64,000 bases of DNA from positions 2,232,001-2,296,000 of the forward strand of contig NZ_CP014209.1 of assembly GCF_001636295.1 (NCBI RefSeq). Direction: 5' to 3'. The stretch is from Isoptericola dokdonensis DS-3. Its GTDB lineage: Bacteria > Actinomycetota > Actinomycetes > Actinomycetales > Cellulomonadaceae. This document shows, one piece after another, positions 50,663 through 59,061 of this stretch. Each line of letters opens with the position of its first letter. Position 1 is the stretch's first letter. The position numbers were made by a program, and so were the translations under genes. Below the pieces are notes generated by a model. It did no database searches and had not been told where the DNA came from. It saw nothing but the letters and a program-made list of their open reading frames with translations.

Positions 50663-51091
50663 ATGCCCCACGACAGGATCTCCGCCTTGCCCACCTGGCT
50701 CCTGTCCCGCGCCAACCTGCGCGCGCAGCGCCTCCTGCACGGCGCCCTCGCCGCCGCCGGCAGCCGCGGGTACCACTACCGGATCCTCGCCGCGCTCGAG
50801 CACGACCACCTCAGCCAGGCCGAGCTCGGCCGCCGCGTCGCCGTCGACCGCAGCGACGTCGTCGCCACCCTCGCCACGCTCGAGAGCGACGGGCTCGTGC
50901 ACCGCTCCCCCGACCCCGCCGACCGCCGCCGCAACGTCGTCCGCCTCACCCCCGCCGGACGCACGGAGCTCGACCGGCTCGACGCCGTCGTCCGCAGCGT
51001 CCAGGACGAGGTGCTCGCACCCCTGGGCCCCGAGGACCGCCGACGGCTCGCCTCGCTCCTCGCCCGACTCGGCGACAGGATGGACCGATGA
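50663..51091 (+). CDS. MarR family regulator
   Basis: 142 residues. RILAALEHDHLSQAELGRRV, recognition helix VDRSDVVATLATLESDGLV, wing RSPDPADRRRNVVRLTPAG. Typical MarR dimer. ATG at 50663. Stop overlaps the aldo/keto reductase start (ATGA), so regulator and enzyme form one operon, probably autoregulated through the two GTTGG-N5-CCAAC sites. Confidence 0.92.
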   Translation: MPHDRISALPTWLLSRANLRAQRLLHGALAAAGSRGYHYRILAALEHDHLSQAELGRRVAVDRSDVVATLATLESDGLVHRSPDPADRRRNVVRLTPAGRTELDRLDAVVRSVQDEVLAPLGPEDRRRLASLLARLGDRMDR

Positions 51092-51930
51092 GCACCACAG
51101 CGATCCCGTCCCTGCCCCTCAACAACGGCACGTCGATCCCGCAGCTCGGGTTCGGCACGTTCAAGATCCCGCCGCAGGACACGCGCGACCTGGTCCTCAC
51201 CGCGCTGGAGACCGGCTACCGGCACATCGACACCGCGCAGATGTACCGCAACGAGGCCGGCGTCGGCGAGGCCATCGCGGCGGCCGGCCTGGAGCGTGAC
51301 GAGCTGTACATCACCACCAAGCTCAACAACGCGTTCCACGCCCGCGACGACGCGCTCGCCGCGTTCGACCGGTCCCTGGAGACCCTCGGTCTGGAGCACG
51401 TGGACCTGTTCCTCATCCACTGGCCGCTGCCCGCCGTCGGGAAGTTCGTCGAGGCGTGGGGAGCCCTGGAGGAGATCTACGCGTCCGGCCGCGCCCGCGC
51501 CATCGGCGTCTCCAACTTCCAGCCGCACCACCTGCGTCACCTGTTCGCCGACACCACCGTCGTGCCGGCCGTCAACCAGGTCGAGGTGCACCCGTGGCTC
51601 GGCAACGAGGAGGTCCGCGCGTTCGACGCCGAGCACGGCATCGTCACCGAGGCCTGGTCGCCGCTCGGCCGCGGCGCCGTCCTGGAGGACCCGACCGTGG
51701 TCCGCATCGCCACCGACCACGGCAAGACCCCCGCCCAGGTGGTCCTGCGCTGGCACCTCCAGCGCGGCGACGTCGTCTTCCCCAAGTCGGTGACGCCGTC
51801 CCGCATCGCGGAGAACTTCGACCTGTTTGACGTCGAGCTCTCGCAGGCCGACATGGCCGACATCACCGCCCTCGACCGCGGTGAGCGCATCGGCTCGCAC
51901 CCGGACGAGATGAACAACACCGGCCGCTGA
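51088..51930 (+). CDS. aldo/keto reductase
   Basis: 280 residues, full-length (beta/alpha)8 barrel. Signature YRHIDTAQMYRNEAGVGEAI (catalytic Asp, Tyr), Lys in ITTKLNN, His in LFLIHWPLP, and C-terminal NADPH-binding VVFPKSVTPSRIAENFDLF. Related to 2,5-diketo-gluconate reductases. Reduces aldehydes or ketones using NADPH. Controlled with the coupled MarR. Confidence 0.93.
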   Translation: MSTTAIPSLPLNNGTSIPQLGFGTFKIPPQDTRDLVLTALETGYRHIDTAQMYRNEAGVGEAIAAAGLERDELYITTKLNNAFHARDDALAAFDRSLETLGLEHVDLFLIHWPLPAVGKFVEAWGALEEIYASGRARAIGVSNFQPHHLRHLFADTTVVPAVNQVEVHPWLGNEEVRAFDAEHGIVTEAWSPLGRGAVLEDPTVVRIATDHGKTPAQVVLRWHLQRGDVVFPKSVTPSRIAENFDLFDVELSQADMADITALDRGERIGSHPDEMNNTGR

Positions 51931-51953
51931 CGGGCGGGTTCGGGGTGGGGGTG

Positions 51954-52050
51954 GGGGTGGAGGTGGTGCTGCGCGCGGCCGCGTTCACGGTCGCAGGGCG
52001 ACCTGCCACTTCGGGAAAGAGACGGCCGCGCGCAGCACCACCCCCACCCC
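51954..52050. repeat. hairpin-embedded repeat, copy 1 (inverted)
   Basis: 28-bp arms (51954-51981 and 52023-52050; one mismatch, arms end GTGCTGCGCGCGGCCG) enclose a 41-nt core (51982-52022). On the minus strand the core begins TCTCTTTCCCGAAGTGGCAG and ends GCGACCGTGAACG. Starts 23 bp after the aldo/keto reductase stop. Confidence 0.8.
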
Positions 52051-52148
52051 GACGGTGGCCCGCTCGCCCCGGGCGCGCCAACGGCACGGCGGAGGGCGTC
52101 ACGTCGGGTGAGGGCAAGGACGGCGGAGGCCACGGCGGTGACGACCCA
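52051..52148. other. spacer between repeat copies
   Basis: I see no gene, hairpin or recognisable motif here. Confidence 0.5.
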
Positions 52149-52220
52149 GGCGAGTGGCGGGTCCGCCCGCGCCCGTCTCTCTCCCGAAGTGGCAGGTCGC
52201 GCAGCGACCGTGAACGCGGG
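52149..52220. repeat. hairpin-embedded repeat, copy 2 (right arm lost)
   Basis: Core 52176-52216 on the plus strand differs from copy 3 at 2 of 41 positions. The left flank (GTGGCGGGTCCGCCCGCGCC) resembles the arm of copy 3, but on the right copy 3's arm follows directly, so only about 6 bp can pair. Confidence 0.75.
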
Positions 52221-52319
52221 CGGGGTGTGGCGGGGTCCGCGCGCGCCCGTCTCCTTCCCGAAGTGGCAGGTCGCGCAGCGACCGTGAACGCGGGCGCGCG
52301 CGGACCCCGCCACACCCCG
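52221..52319. repeat. hairpin-embedded repeat, copy 3
   Basis: Perfect 29-bp arms (52221-52249 and 52291-52319; begins CGGGGTGTGGCGGGGTCC) enclose the 41-nt core 52250-52290. The core has its own small hairpin GGTCGC-GCA-GCGACC. Ends 20 bp before the ABC permease stop. Confidence 0.85.
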
Positions 52320-52338
52320 GCCACCCGAGCAGCGACGA

Positions 52339-53199
52339 TCAGGTGAGGCGGCGCGTCGCCCGGATGCCCACGACCAGCCCCACGGCGCAGGTGATCGCGG
52401 CCGCCAGCACTCCCCACAGGACGACGGGGTCCCCGATGTCTCCGGCGAAGAGCGCCCGTTCGGCGTCGACGATGTAGGTGAGCGGGTTGAACTTCGCCGC
52501 GACCTGCATCCAGCCCGGGCCGGCCTCCAGGGGCAGCATCATCCCGGAGAGGATGAGCAGCGGGAACAGCAGCGCCTGCTGCACGCCCCAGAACAGCCAT
52601 TCGCGGTTCTTGGCGGCCAGGCCGAGGGCGTAGGACAGCGCGCCGATCCCGACACCGAACACGCCGAGCAGCACGAGCCCGGCGAGCGCGTACAGGGGGT
52701 TGAAGGTGAAGCCGAACGGCAGGCACAGCACGGCGATGAGCAGGCCCTGCACGACCAGCGGCGCGAACTCCTTGAGCGCCCGGCCCACGAGGATCGCGGA
52801 GCGCGACAGCGGGGTGGCGAGCACCCGCTCGTAGGAGCCGGTCATGAGCTCGTAGAGCAGGTTGGACCCGGTCATGGAGGTGCCGAACAGCGAGATCATG
52901 ACGATGACGCCGGGCACGAACCACTGGAGGGTGTCGGCGGTGGACATGCCGGTGCCGCCGAACGTGCCGGTGAGCAGCGGCGCGAACAACCCGAGGAACA
53001 CCAGCGGCTGGAGCAGGGAGAAGACGAGCGTGAACGGGTCGCGCAGCGTCAGCAGGATCTCGCGGTGGAACACGGCTCGGGTGTCGGCGACGAACTTGCC
53101 GGGTCCGGTGCGCGTGACGATCCGCGCCTCCTCGTGGACCGTCCCGGGCGTGGCGGTGGTGGTGTCGGTGGTCATCGGGGCCCCTCCTGCGGTGCTCAT
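52339..53199 (-). CDS. ABC-2 type exporter permease (DrrB-like)
   Basis: 286 residues, six transmembrane helices. FHREILLTLRDPFTLVFSLL and QPLVFLGLFAPLLTG at the start of the membrane domain are DrrB/ABC2_membrane signatures, followed by SYERVLATPLSRSAILVGRA. ATG at 53199 with GGAGG 5 bp upstream, overlapping the ATPase stop (ATGA). Exports drugs or lipids with its ATPase. Confidence 0.92.
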   Translation of the reverse strand: MSTAGGAPMTTDTTTATPGTVHEEARIVTRTGPGKFVADTRAVFHREILLTLRDPFTLVFSLLQPLVFLGLFAPLLTGTFGGTGMSTADTLQWFVPGVIVMISLFGTSMTGSNLLYELMTGSYERVLATPLSRSAILVGRALKEFAPLVVQGLLIAVLCLPFGFTFNPLYALAGLVLLGVFGVGIGALSYALGLAAKNREWLFWGVQQALLFPLLILSGMMLPLEAGPGWMQVAAKFNPLTYIVDAERALFAGDIGDPVVLWGVLAAAITCAVGLVVGIRATRRLT

Positions 53200-54176
53200 G
53201 CGGCCTCCTCGCGCAGGCTGCGGCCGGTCAGGTTGAGGAACACGTCGTCGAGGCTGGCCTGCTTGGCGGTCGCCGACGTGGTGGCCAGGCCGACGCCGCG
53301 CAGGGCGTCGATGGCTTCGGGGAGTCGTTCGGCCCCTTGGGCGGTGGCGATGCGCACGGTCAGGCCGTCGGGCGCCTCGTCGACCTCGACGGTGCCGGTG
53401 TGCGGCGTGCCGTCGCCGACGACGGCGCCGAGCGCCCGCCGGGCGGTGTCGGGCGAGCCGGGCGTGGTGCCGAGGGTGACGACGTCGTCGGCGTGCTCGC
53501 GCTTGAGGGCGGCGGGCGCGGCGTCGGCGATGATCTCGCCGTGGTCGATGACGACCACGCGCTCGGCCATGCCGTCGGCCTCCTCGAGGTAGTGCGTGGT
53601 GAGCACGATGGTCATGCCGAACCGCTCGCGCATGGCGGTGATGTGCTCCCACAGGTTGGCGCGGGCGTGCGGGTCGAGGCCGGTGCTGGGCTCGTCGAGG
53701 AACAGCAGCGGCGGGTGGTTCATGAGGCCGAGGGCGACGTCGAGCCGACGTCGCTGCCCTCCGGAGAGCGACTGCACGGTGCGCTTCTCGAGCCCGCCGA
53801 GCTCGAGCGCCTCGATCAGGTCGGCCGCGCGGCGGCGGTACTCGGCGGGCGCCAGCCCGTAGAAGCGCCCCTGGTTGTCCAGCTCGTCGCGCACCTGGTA
53901 GCTGAAGCCGCCGCCGTTGCCCTGGCCGATGAACCCGAGCCGGGCCCGCACCTGGGTGGGGTGGGTGACGACGTCATACCCGGCGACGCTCGCGGTGCCC
54001 GCGGTGGGGGCCAGCAGGGAGGTGAGCATGCGCAGGGTGGTGGACTTGCCGGCGCCGTTGGGGCCGAGGAAGGCGACGAGCTCGCCCTCGGCGACGTCGA
54101 CGTCGATGCCCTTGACCGCCTCGACCTTCTCCTTGCCGCGCTGGAAGGTCTTGGTGAGACCGCGCGCTCGGATCAT
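53196..54176 (-). CDS. ABC transporter ATP-binding protein (DrrA-like)
   Basis: 326 residues. Walker A LGPNGAGKST (about 38-47), signature LSGGQRRRLDVALGL, Walker B LLFLDEPSTGLDP, H-loop TTHYLEEAD. The C-terminal DrrA extension (about 235-326) is present. Energises the adjacent permease. Divergent from a TetR gene with paired operator-like repeats between. Confidence 0.94.
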   Translation of the reverse strand: MIRARGLTKTFQRGKEKVEAVKGIDVDVAEGELVAFLGPNGAGKSTTLRMLTSLLAPTAGTASVAGYDVVTHPTQVRARLGFIGQGNGGGFSYQVRDELDNQGRFYGLAPAEYRRRAADLIEALELGGLEKRTVQSLSGGQRRRLDVALGLMNHPPLLFLDEPSTGLDPHARANLWEHITAMRERFGMTIVLTTHYLEEADGMAERVVVIDHGEIIADAAPAALKREHADDVVTLGTTPGSPDTARRALGAVVGDGTPHTGTVEVDEAPDGLTVRIATAQGAERLPEAIDALRGVGLATTSATAKQASLDDVFLNLTGRSLREEAA

Positions 54177-54192
54177 GAGGACCCGCCTTCCG

Positions 54193-54237
54193 TACGTTGT
54201 ACTGAAATGGAGCGACGAACGTTAGCATACGCTGTAC
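54193..54237. promoter_or_regulatory. paired operator-like repeats for the ABC/TetR divergent promoter
   Basis: TACGTTGTAC (54193-54202) and TACGCTGTAC (54228-54237), direct copies 35 bp apart; each is nearly palindromic (GTAC-GTT-GTAC). Placed 17 bp from the ATPase start and 31 bp from the tetR start. Confidence 0.6.
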
Positions 54238-54267
54238 GGGAAAGCGACGGAAGACCCGGAGGCCCCG

Positions 54268-55035
54268 ATGACCGACACCCGCCCGGCCGAGGACACCAGC
54301 CGCCGGCTCGCCCTGCTCTGGGACCCGCCGCAGCCCTCCACCCGGGGCCGGCGCGCCACCCTCACGCTCCCCGACGTCGTCGCCGCGGGCATCGCCGTCG
54401 CGCACGCGGGCGGGCTGGAGGCGCTGTCCATGCGCAAGGTCGCGGGCCACCTCGGCGTCGGCGCCATGACCCTCTACACCTACGTCCCCGGCCGCACCGA
54501 GCTGATCGACCTCATGATCGACGCCGCGTTCGCCGAGCTCACGCTGCCCGAGCCCGGCGCGCCCTGGCGGGACGCCCTGACCCGGTACGCCACCGAGCAC
54601 CACGACCTCTACCTGCGCCACCCGTGGATCCTGCAGACCAACATGTGGCGGCTCCCGCTCGCCCCGCACGTGCTCGACGCCGAGGAGGCCGGCCTGCGCG
54701 TGCTGTCCGAGGCCGGCCTGCCCGCCGGACGCGTCGTCGAGGTCATCGGGCTGGTCGACTCGACCGTCCGCGGCCTCGCCCGCGCCGCCGTCGCCGAGCA
54801 GGCCGAGGGATCGAGCACCGGCACCAGCAACGACGACTACTGGGAGTCGATGTCCGAGTTCTGGGGCACCTGGTTCGACCCCGCCCGCTACCCCACCATG
54901 ACCCGCGTCTGGGAGGCCGGGGGCTTCGACACCGGCCACGCGTCGTTCGAGGCCACGTTCCAGCGTCTGCTCGACGGCGTCGAGCTCGCCGTCGACCGCG
55001 CCGCGGCCGAGCACGGAACCACCGGCCGGGGCTGA
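54268..55035 (+). CDS. TetR family regulator with TetR_C domain
   Basis: 255 residues. HTH: VVAAGIAVAHAGGLEALSMR then KVAGHLGVGAMTLYTYVPGRTELI; the large C-terminal domain (about 95-245) resembles TetR_C of antibiotic-exporter regulators. Probably represses the divergent DrrAB-like exporter and itself. Confidence 0.9.
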   Translation: MTDTRPAEDTSRRLALLWDPPQPSTRGRRATLTLPDVVAAGIAVAHAGGLEALSMRKVAGHLGVGAMTLYTYVPGRTELIDLMIDAAFAELTLPEPGAPWRDALTRYATEHHDLYLRHPWILQTNMWRLPLAPHVLDAEEAGLRVLSEAGLPAGRVVEVIGLVDSTVRGLARAAVAEQAEGSSTGTSNDDYWESMSEFWGTWFDPARYPTMTRVWEAGGFDTGHASFEATFQRLLDGVELAVDRAAAEHGTTGRG

Positions 55036-55070
55036 CGGCGCCGCGCCCGCCGATCCGTCATGATGCGTCC

Positions 55071-55361
55071 ATGGAACGCCACACCGTCGTGGAGATCGCC
55101 GAGGGCCTGCACGCCCGCACGGCGGCCCGGTTCGCCCGTCTCGCCGCCGATCAGGGGGTCGCGCTGCGCATCTCGCGCGCAGGCGCCGGTCCCGTGGACG
55201 CGGCCAGCGTCCTGGGAGTGATGACGCTCGGCGCCGACGCCGGCACCGCCGTCGTCCTGCACGCCGACGACGACGCCGACCCCGCCACCGCGACCGCCGC
55301 CCTGGACGCGCTGGAGGAGTTCCTTGCCAGGAGGGGCGGCGCCCCCGAAGGGACCCCGTGA
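55071..55361 (+). CDS. ptsH: PTS phosphocarrier HPr
   Basis: 96 residues. Active-site His14 in EGLHARTAARF and the Ser-46 region DAASVLGVMTLGA are both present. Carries phosphate from EI to EIIA proteins in the cytoplasm. ATG at 55071. Lies just upstream of an apparently foreign ATPase gene that separates it from ptsI. Confidence 0.93.
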   Translation: MERHTVVEIAEGLHARTAARFARLAADQGVALRISRAGAGPVDAASVLGVMTLGADAGTAVVLHADDDADPATATAALDALEEFLARRGGAPEGTP

Positions 55362-55514
55362 CCCCCGGGCGCAGGCACGGTCGAACGCACACCGCACACA
55401 CCGGATCGCCCAGGCTGGTTCCGACCCAGAAGGGCGGCCAGTTCCGACTTTCTGATCCGGCGAGATCCGATGAAAGCCTGCGGCAGGTTCCGACTTCACG
55501 CTATCGTCGAGGGC
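55362..55514. other. 153-bp intergenic stretch with short direct repeats
   Basis: GGTTCCGAC occurs twice (55419 and 55489) and a related AGTTCCGAC once (55441). Less GC-rich than surrounding genes and presumably holds the DUF4143 promoter. Confidence 0.45.
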
Positions 55515-56765
55515 ATGGAGCACTTGATCGAGCGTCGCATGTCCAGGATCGTCCGTGATCGCTCGGCGACGGCCCCCGTCCTCCTTCTCGAAGGGCCCCG
55601 TGGCGTCGGAAAGTCGACCTTGCTCCGTGAGGTGGCGTCAGCCACGGACGCGACGGTGATCGACCTTGATCGCGAGGACTACCTCCAGCTCGCCCACAGC
55701 AGTCCGTCGACGCTCGTCGGGGCAGACCTACCGGTGCTCATCGACGAGTACCAGAAGGCCCCGCTGCTCCTGGACGCGATCAAGGCTCGGCTCAACCAGC
55801 ACACCCAGGCCGGGATGTTCGTCCTCGCGGGATCGACCAGCTACGAGTCCCTTCCGCAGGGAACGCAGGCGCTCACAGGTCGTCTCCAACGGCTGTCGGT
55901 CGCACCACTCACGCAGACCGAGATCGACGGGACCGACAACGACCTCATCGCCCGAGCATTCGACGGAGACATCCAGCACCGCCTCGCCGCAACGGCGACC
56001 TCGCGGACGGAGTATGTCGCTCGCGTGACACGCGGCGGCATGCCGCTCGCTCTCACCCAACCGACAGATCCCGACCGGTCACGCTGGTTCGAAGCACACG
56101 TGCGACAGTCGATCGAGCGCGACGCCGGCGAGCTGCGTCGTATCGGCCGCCGGTCGGACCTCAGGGACGTACTGACGCGCACCGTCGGACAGACCGCCAG
56201 CGTCCTCAACATCTCCAAGGTCACCCAGGATGTGGCGCCGTCGTGGGACACCACGTCGGCCTACGTCGAACTCCTCGAAGCACTGTTCCTCGTCCGTCGG
56301 CTCCCCGCATGGGGAACGACCGTCCTGCCGCGAAGCATCGAGGCCCCGAAGATTCACGTCGTCGACTCGGGGATCGGCGCCCATCTGCTGCGACTGAGTC
56401 CGTCCAAGCTGCGACGACTCGATCCATCCGCCCTCACCGAGTTCGGGCACCTGCTCGAGTCGTTCGTCGTCCAGGAGGCCATCCGGCAGTCGACCTGGAT
56501 GCACGAACCGGTGACCGCCGGCTACTGGCGCACGCGGGACAACGTGGAGGTCGATCTCGTGCTCGAGCGCTACGACGGCACCGTCGTCGCCATCGAGGTC
56601 AAAGCCGGGGACCATGTGAAGAAGGCTCAGATCTCACCGCTCGTCGCACTCCGAGACCGCCTCGGCCCGTCGTTCGCCGCAGGGATCACCTTCTACACCG
56701 GCGAGACCGGATATCAGATGGACGACCGCATCCATGCACTTCCGGTCGACCGGCTCTGGACCTGA
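55515..56765 (+). CDS. AAA_14/DUF4143 ATP-binding protein
   Basis: 416 residues. Walker A LLEGPRGVGKSTLLREV near residue 24, Walker B LPVLIDEYQ near 77, sensor VLAGSTSYES. The C-terminal DUF4143 domain has YVELLEALFLVRRLPAW and a restriction-endonuclease-like core with VEVDLVLE...VAIEVKAG (D-ExK). Such genes are mobile and common in bacteria and archaea, function unclear. Lower GC and less biased codons than neighbours. Ends 4 bp before ptsI, so it looks like an insert between ptsH and ptsI. Confidence 0.88.
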   Translation: MEHLIERRMSRIVRDRSATAPVLLLEGPRGVGKSTLLREVASATDATVIDLDREDYLQLAHSSPSTLVGADLPVLIDEYQKAPLLLDAIKARLNQHTQAGMFVLAGSTSYESLPQGTQALTGRLQRLSVAPLTQTEIDGTDNDLIARAFDGDIQHRLAATATSRTEYVARVTRGGMPLALTQPTDPDRSRWFEAHVRQSIERDAGELRRIGRRSDLRDVLTRTVGQTASVLNISKVTQDVAPSWDTTSAYVELLEALFLVRRLPAWGTTVLPRSIEAPKIHVVDSGIGAHLLRLSPSKLRRLDPSALTEFGHLLESFVVQEAIRQSTWMHEPVTAGYWRTRDNVEVDLVLERYDGTVVAIEVKAGDHVKKAQISPLVALRDRLGPSFAAGITFYTGETGYQMDDRIHALPVDRLWT

Positions 56766-56769
56766 CCTG

Positions 56770-58443
56770 TCAGAGACCCAGGTCGGTGAGGACGGGACGG
56801 ATCGCGTCGCGCACCGCCGACCGGGCGGCGATGGGGTCGTCGACCGCCAGCGCGAGGTCGGCGAGACGCCGGCACTCGTCGAGGTCGACGCGCGCCAGGA
56901 CCGCCGCGACGTCGGCGAGCGCCCGCGGCGTCATCGACAGGGAGCGCACGCCCAGCCCGACGAGCACGGGCGCGAGGGTGGCGTCGGCGGCCGCCTCGCC
57001 GCACACCCCGACCGGGCGACCGTGGACGGCGGCGCCGTCGCACGTGGCCCGCACCAGGTCGAGCACGGCGGGCTGCCACGGCGTCGACAGGGTGGCGAGG
57101 TCGCCGAGCATGCGGTCCGCGGCCATCGTGTACTGCACGAGGTCGTTCGTGCCGAGGCTGCCGAACGCGGCGTGCTCGAAGACGCTCGCGGCCCGCAGCG
57201 CGGCGGCCGGGACCTCGATCATCACCCCGGCCGTGCTCAGCCCGTGCCGGGCGCACGCCGCGACGAACTCGGCGGCCTCGGCGGCGGTGGACACCATGGG
57301 CGCCATGACCCACACGTCGGCGTTCTCCGCGTCGGCCGCCGTGGCGATCGCCTGGAGCTGACGGTCCAGCACCGCGGGACGCCGGACGGCGGTCCGCAGA
57401 CCCCGCACACCGAGCGCCGGGTTGGGCTCGCCGTCGGACGTCACGAACGGCAGCGGCTTGTCGGCGCCCGCGTCCAGGGTGCGCACCACGACCTTGCGGC
57501 CCGGGAACGACGCCAGCACCCGCCGGTACGCCGCGACCTGCTCGGACACCGCCGGCTCGGCGCTGCGGCCGAGGAAGCAGAACTCGGTGCGGAAGAGTCC
57601 CACGCCCTCCGCGTGCGCCTCGGTCGCGGCCTGCGCCCCCGCAGGGTCGGCCACGTTGGCCAGCAGCTCGACACGGGTGCCGTCGGCCGTCCGGCCGGTG
57701 CCGTCGAAGGCGCGGCGGGCCGCCTCGCGCTGCTGCGCCGCGGCGACGGTCGCGGGGTCCGGCGCGCGCACCACGACGCCCGCACCGCCGTCGAGCAGGA
57801 TGATCTCGCCGTCGACGATCTGCTCGGCGCCGCGCACCGCGACGACCGCCGGGATGCCGAGGGCGCGGGCGAGGATCGCGGTGTGCGACGTCGGGCCGCC
57901 ACCGCTCGTGACGACGCCGAGCACGACCTCCGGGTCGAGGGTGGCGGTGTCGGCCGGGGCGAGGTCGTCGGCCACGAGGACGAACGGGTGGTCGGGGCGC
58001 GGCACGCCCGGCGGGCGCACCCCGATGAGCTCCGCGACGATCCGGTCCCGGACGTCGCGCACGTCCCGGGCCCGCTCGGACAGCGGCGGGCCGATCTTCT
58101 CGAGCTGGCGCGCCAGCCCGCGGGCCGCGTCCCAGATGGCGCGCTCCGGGGTGAGCCGGTCCACCCGGATCCGCCGTTCGGCGTCGGACACCAGCGCCGG
58201 GTCCGCGGCCATCGCCGCCGTGACCGCCAGCAGGTCCGCAGCCGTGCCCGTCGCTGCGGCGGCCCGCTCCGTCAGCTCGTCGCGCACGCTGCGCGCGGCC
58301 TCCCCCAGCCGTTCGACGGCGGTCTCCACGTCCGTTCCGGCGAGGCGGCTCGTGCGGGGCTCCGGCACGGGGTCCGGCATCGTCACCGCTGGTCCTGCCG
58401 CGCGGCCCGGGCTGACGGGCGCCCCGGTGAGCGTCGTGCTCAC
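56770..58443 (-). CDS. ptsI: phosphoenolpyruvate-protein phosphotransferase (EI)
   Basis: 557 residues, GTG start. Active His in GGPTSHTAILARALGIP (about 185), PEP site GLFRTEFCFLGR and TLDAGADKPLPF, GTNDLVQYTMAADR, and Cys motif GVCGEAAAD. Starts the PTS phosphate relay, PEP to HPr. Divergent from crr with about 110 bp between starts. Confidence 0.95.
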   Translation of the reverse strand: MSTTLTGAPVSPGRAAGPAVTMPDPVPEPRTSRLAGTDVETAVERLGEAARSVRDELTERAAAATGTAADLLAVTAAMAADPALVSDAERRIRVDRLTPERAIWDAARGLARQLEKIGPPLSERARDVRDVRDRIVAELIGVRPPGVPRPDHPFVLVADDLAPADTATLDPEVVLGVVTSGGGPTSHTAILARALGIPAVVAVRGAEQIVDGEIILLDGGAGVVVRAPDPATVAAAQQREAARRAFDGTGRTADGTRVELLANVADPAGAQAATEAHAEGVGLFRTEFCFLGRSAEPAVSEQVAAYRRVLASFPGRKVVVRTLDAGADKPLPFVTSDGEPNPALGVRGLRTAVRRPAVLDRQLQAIATAADAENADVWVMAPMVSTAAEAAEFVAACARHGLSTAGVMIEVPAAALRAASVFEHAAFGSLGTNDLVQYTMAADRMLGDLATLSTPWQPAVLDLVRATCDGAAVHGRPVGVCGEAAADATLAPVLVGLGVRSLSMTPRALADVAAVLARVDLDECRRLADLALAVDDPIAARSAVRDAIRPVLTDLGL

Positions 58444-58556
58444 ACCGCTCACCTCCCCGGGTCGCGCGAGGGCACGGTGGCCCGGCCCCCTGGCTGGCAG
58501 AGTGGTCGATGGTGCAGCCTGTGTCAACAGGTGCCGTCGCCCGACCAGGAGGATCC

Positions 58557-59003
58557 GTGCCGCTCACCGTCCTGTCCCCCGTCGCGGGGACCGTCGTCGC
58601 CGTCACCGACGTCCCCGACCCCGTGTTCGCCGAGCAGATGGTGGGTCCCGGCGTCGGCGTCGAGCCCGCCGACGGCGTCGTCGTCGCCCCCGTCGACGGC
58701 CGCGTCGTGTCGCTGCACCCGCACGCGTTCGTCGTGCAGGCCGCCGACGGCGCGGTGCTCGTCCACCTCGGGATCGACACCGTCCAGCTCGGCGGCGCGG
58801 GGTTCGACGTCCGCACGACGGTCGGCGACGACGTCACCGCCGGTCAGCCCCTCGTCGCCTGGGACCCGCCCGCCGTGCGTGCCGGGGGCCGCGCCACCGT
58901 CTGCCCTGTCGTCGTGCTCGAGGCCGACCCGGCCGCCCTCGTCGTGCTCGCCGCGCCGGGGAGCGTCGTCGCGCCCGGCGACCCGCTGCTGCGCGTCGGC
59001 TGA
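58557..59003 (+). CDS. crr: PTS EIIA, glucose/GlcNAc type
   Basis: 148 residues. GTG start with AGGAGG 4 bp upstream (an ATG at 58509 lacks such support). Core SPVAGTVVAVTDVPDPVFAEQ and active-site VLVHLGIDTVQL (second His of the pair), with LHPHAFVVQ supplying the first. Soluble stand-alone EIIA; the EIIBC partner is not in this window. Confidence 0.92.
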   Translation: MPLTVLSPVAGTVVAVTDVPDPVFAEQMVGPGVGVEPADGVVVAPVDGRVVSLHPHAFVVQAADGAVLVHLGIDTVQLGGAGFDVRTTVGDDVTAGQPLVAWDPPAVRAGGRATVCPVVVLEADPAALVVLAAPGSVVAPGDPLLRVG

Positions 59004-59014
59004 GAGGTCCGGGC

Positions 59015-59025
59015 GTCTGCCAGAC
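59015..59025. promoter_or_regulatory. possible GntR operator
   Basis: GTCTG-C-CAGAC palindrome 36 bp before the GntR gene. A related CTGGCAGA occurs at 58494-58501 between ptsI and crr. Confidence 0.4.
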
Positions 59026-59061
59026 TGCACCGACGGCTCGACGTCGCACCGGGAGGGGACC

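Noticed and set aside
51863..52924. Open frames through the 52-kb repeats encoding recurrent RPATSG/FTVA peptides
   Set aside because: The repeated peptides come from the DNA repeat itself read in different frames; no start signals and they overlap real genes.
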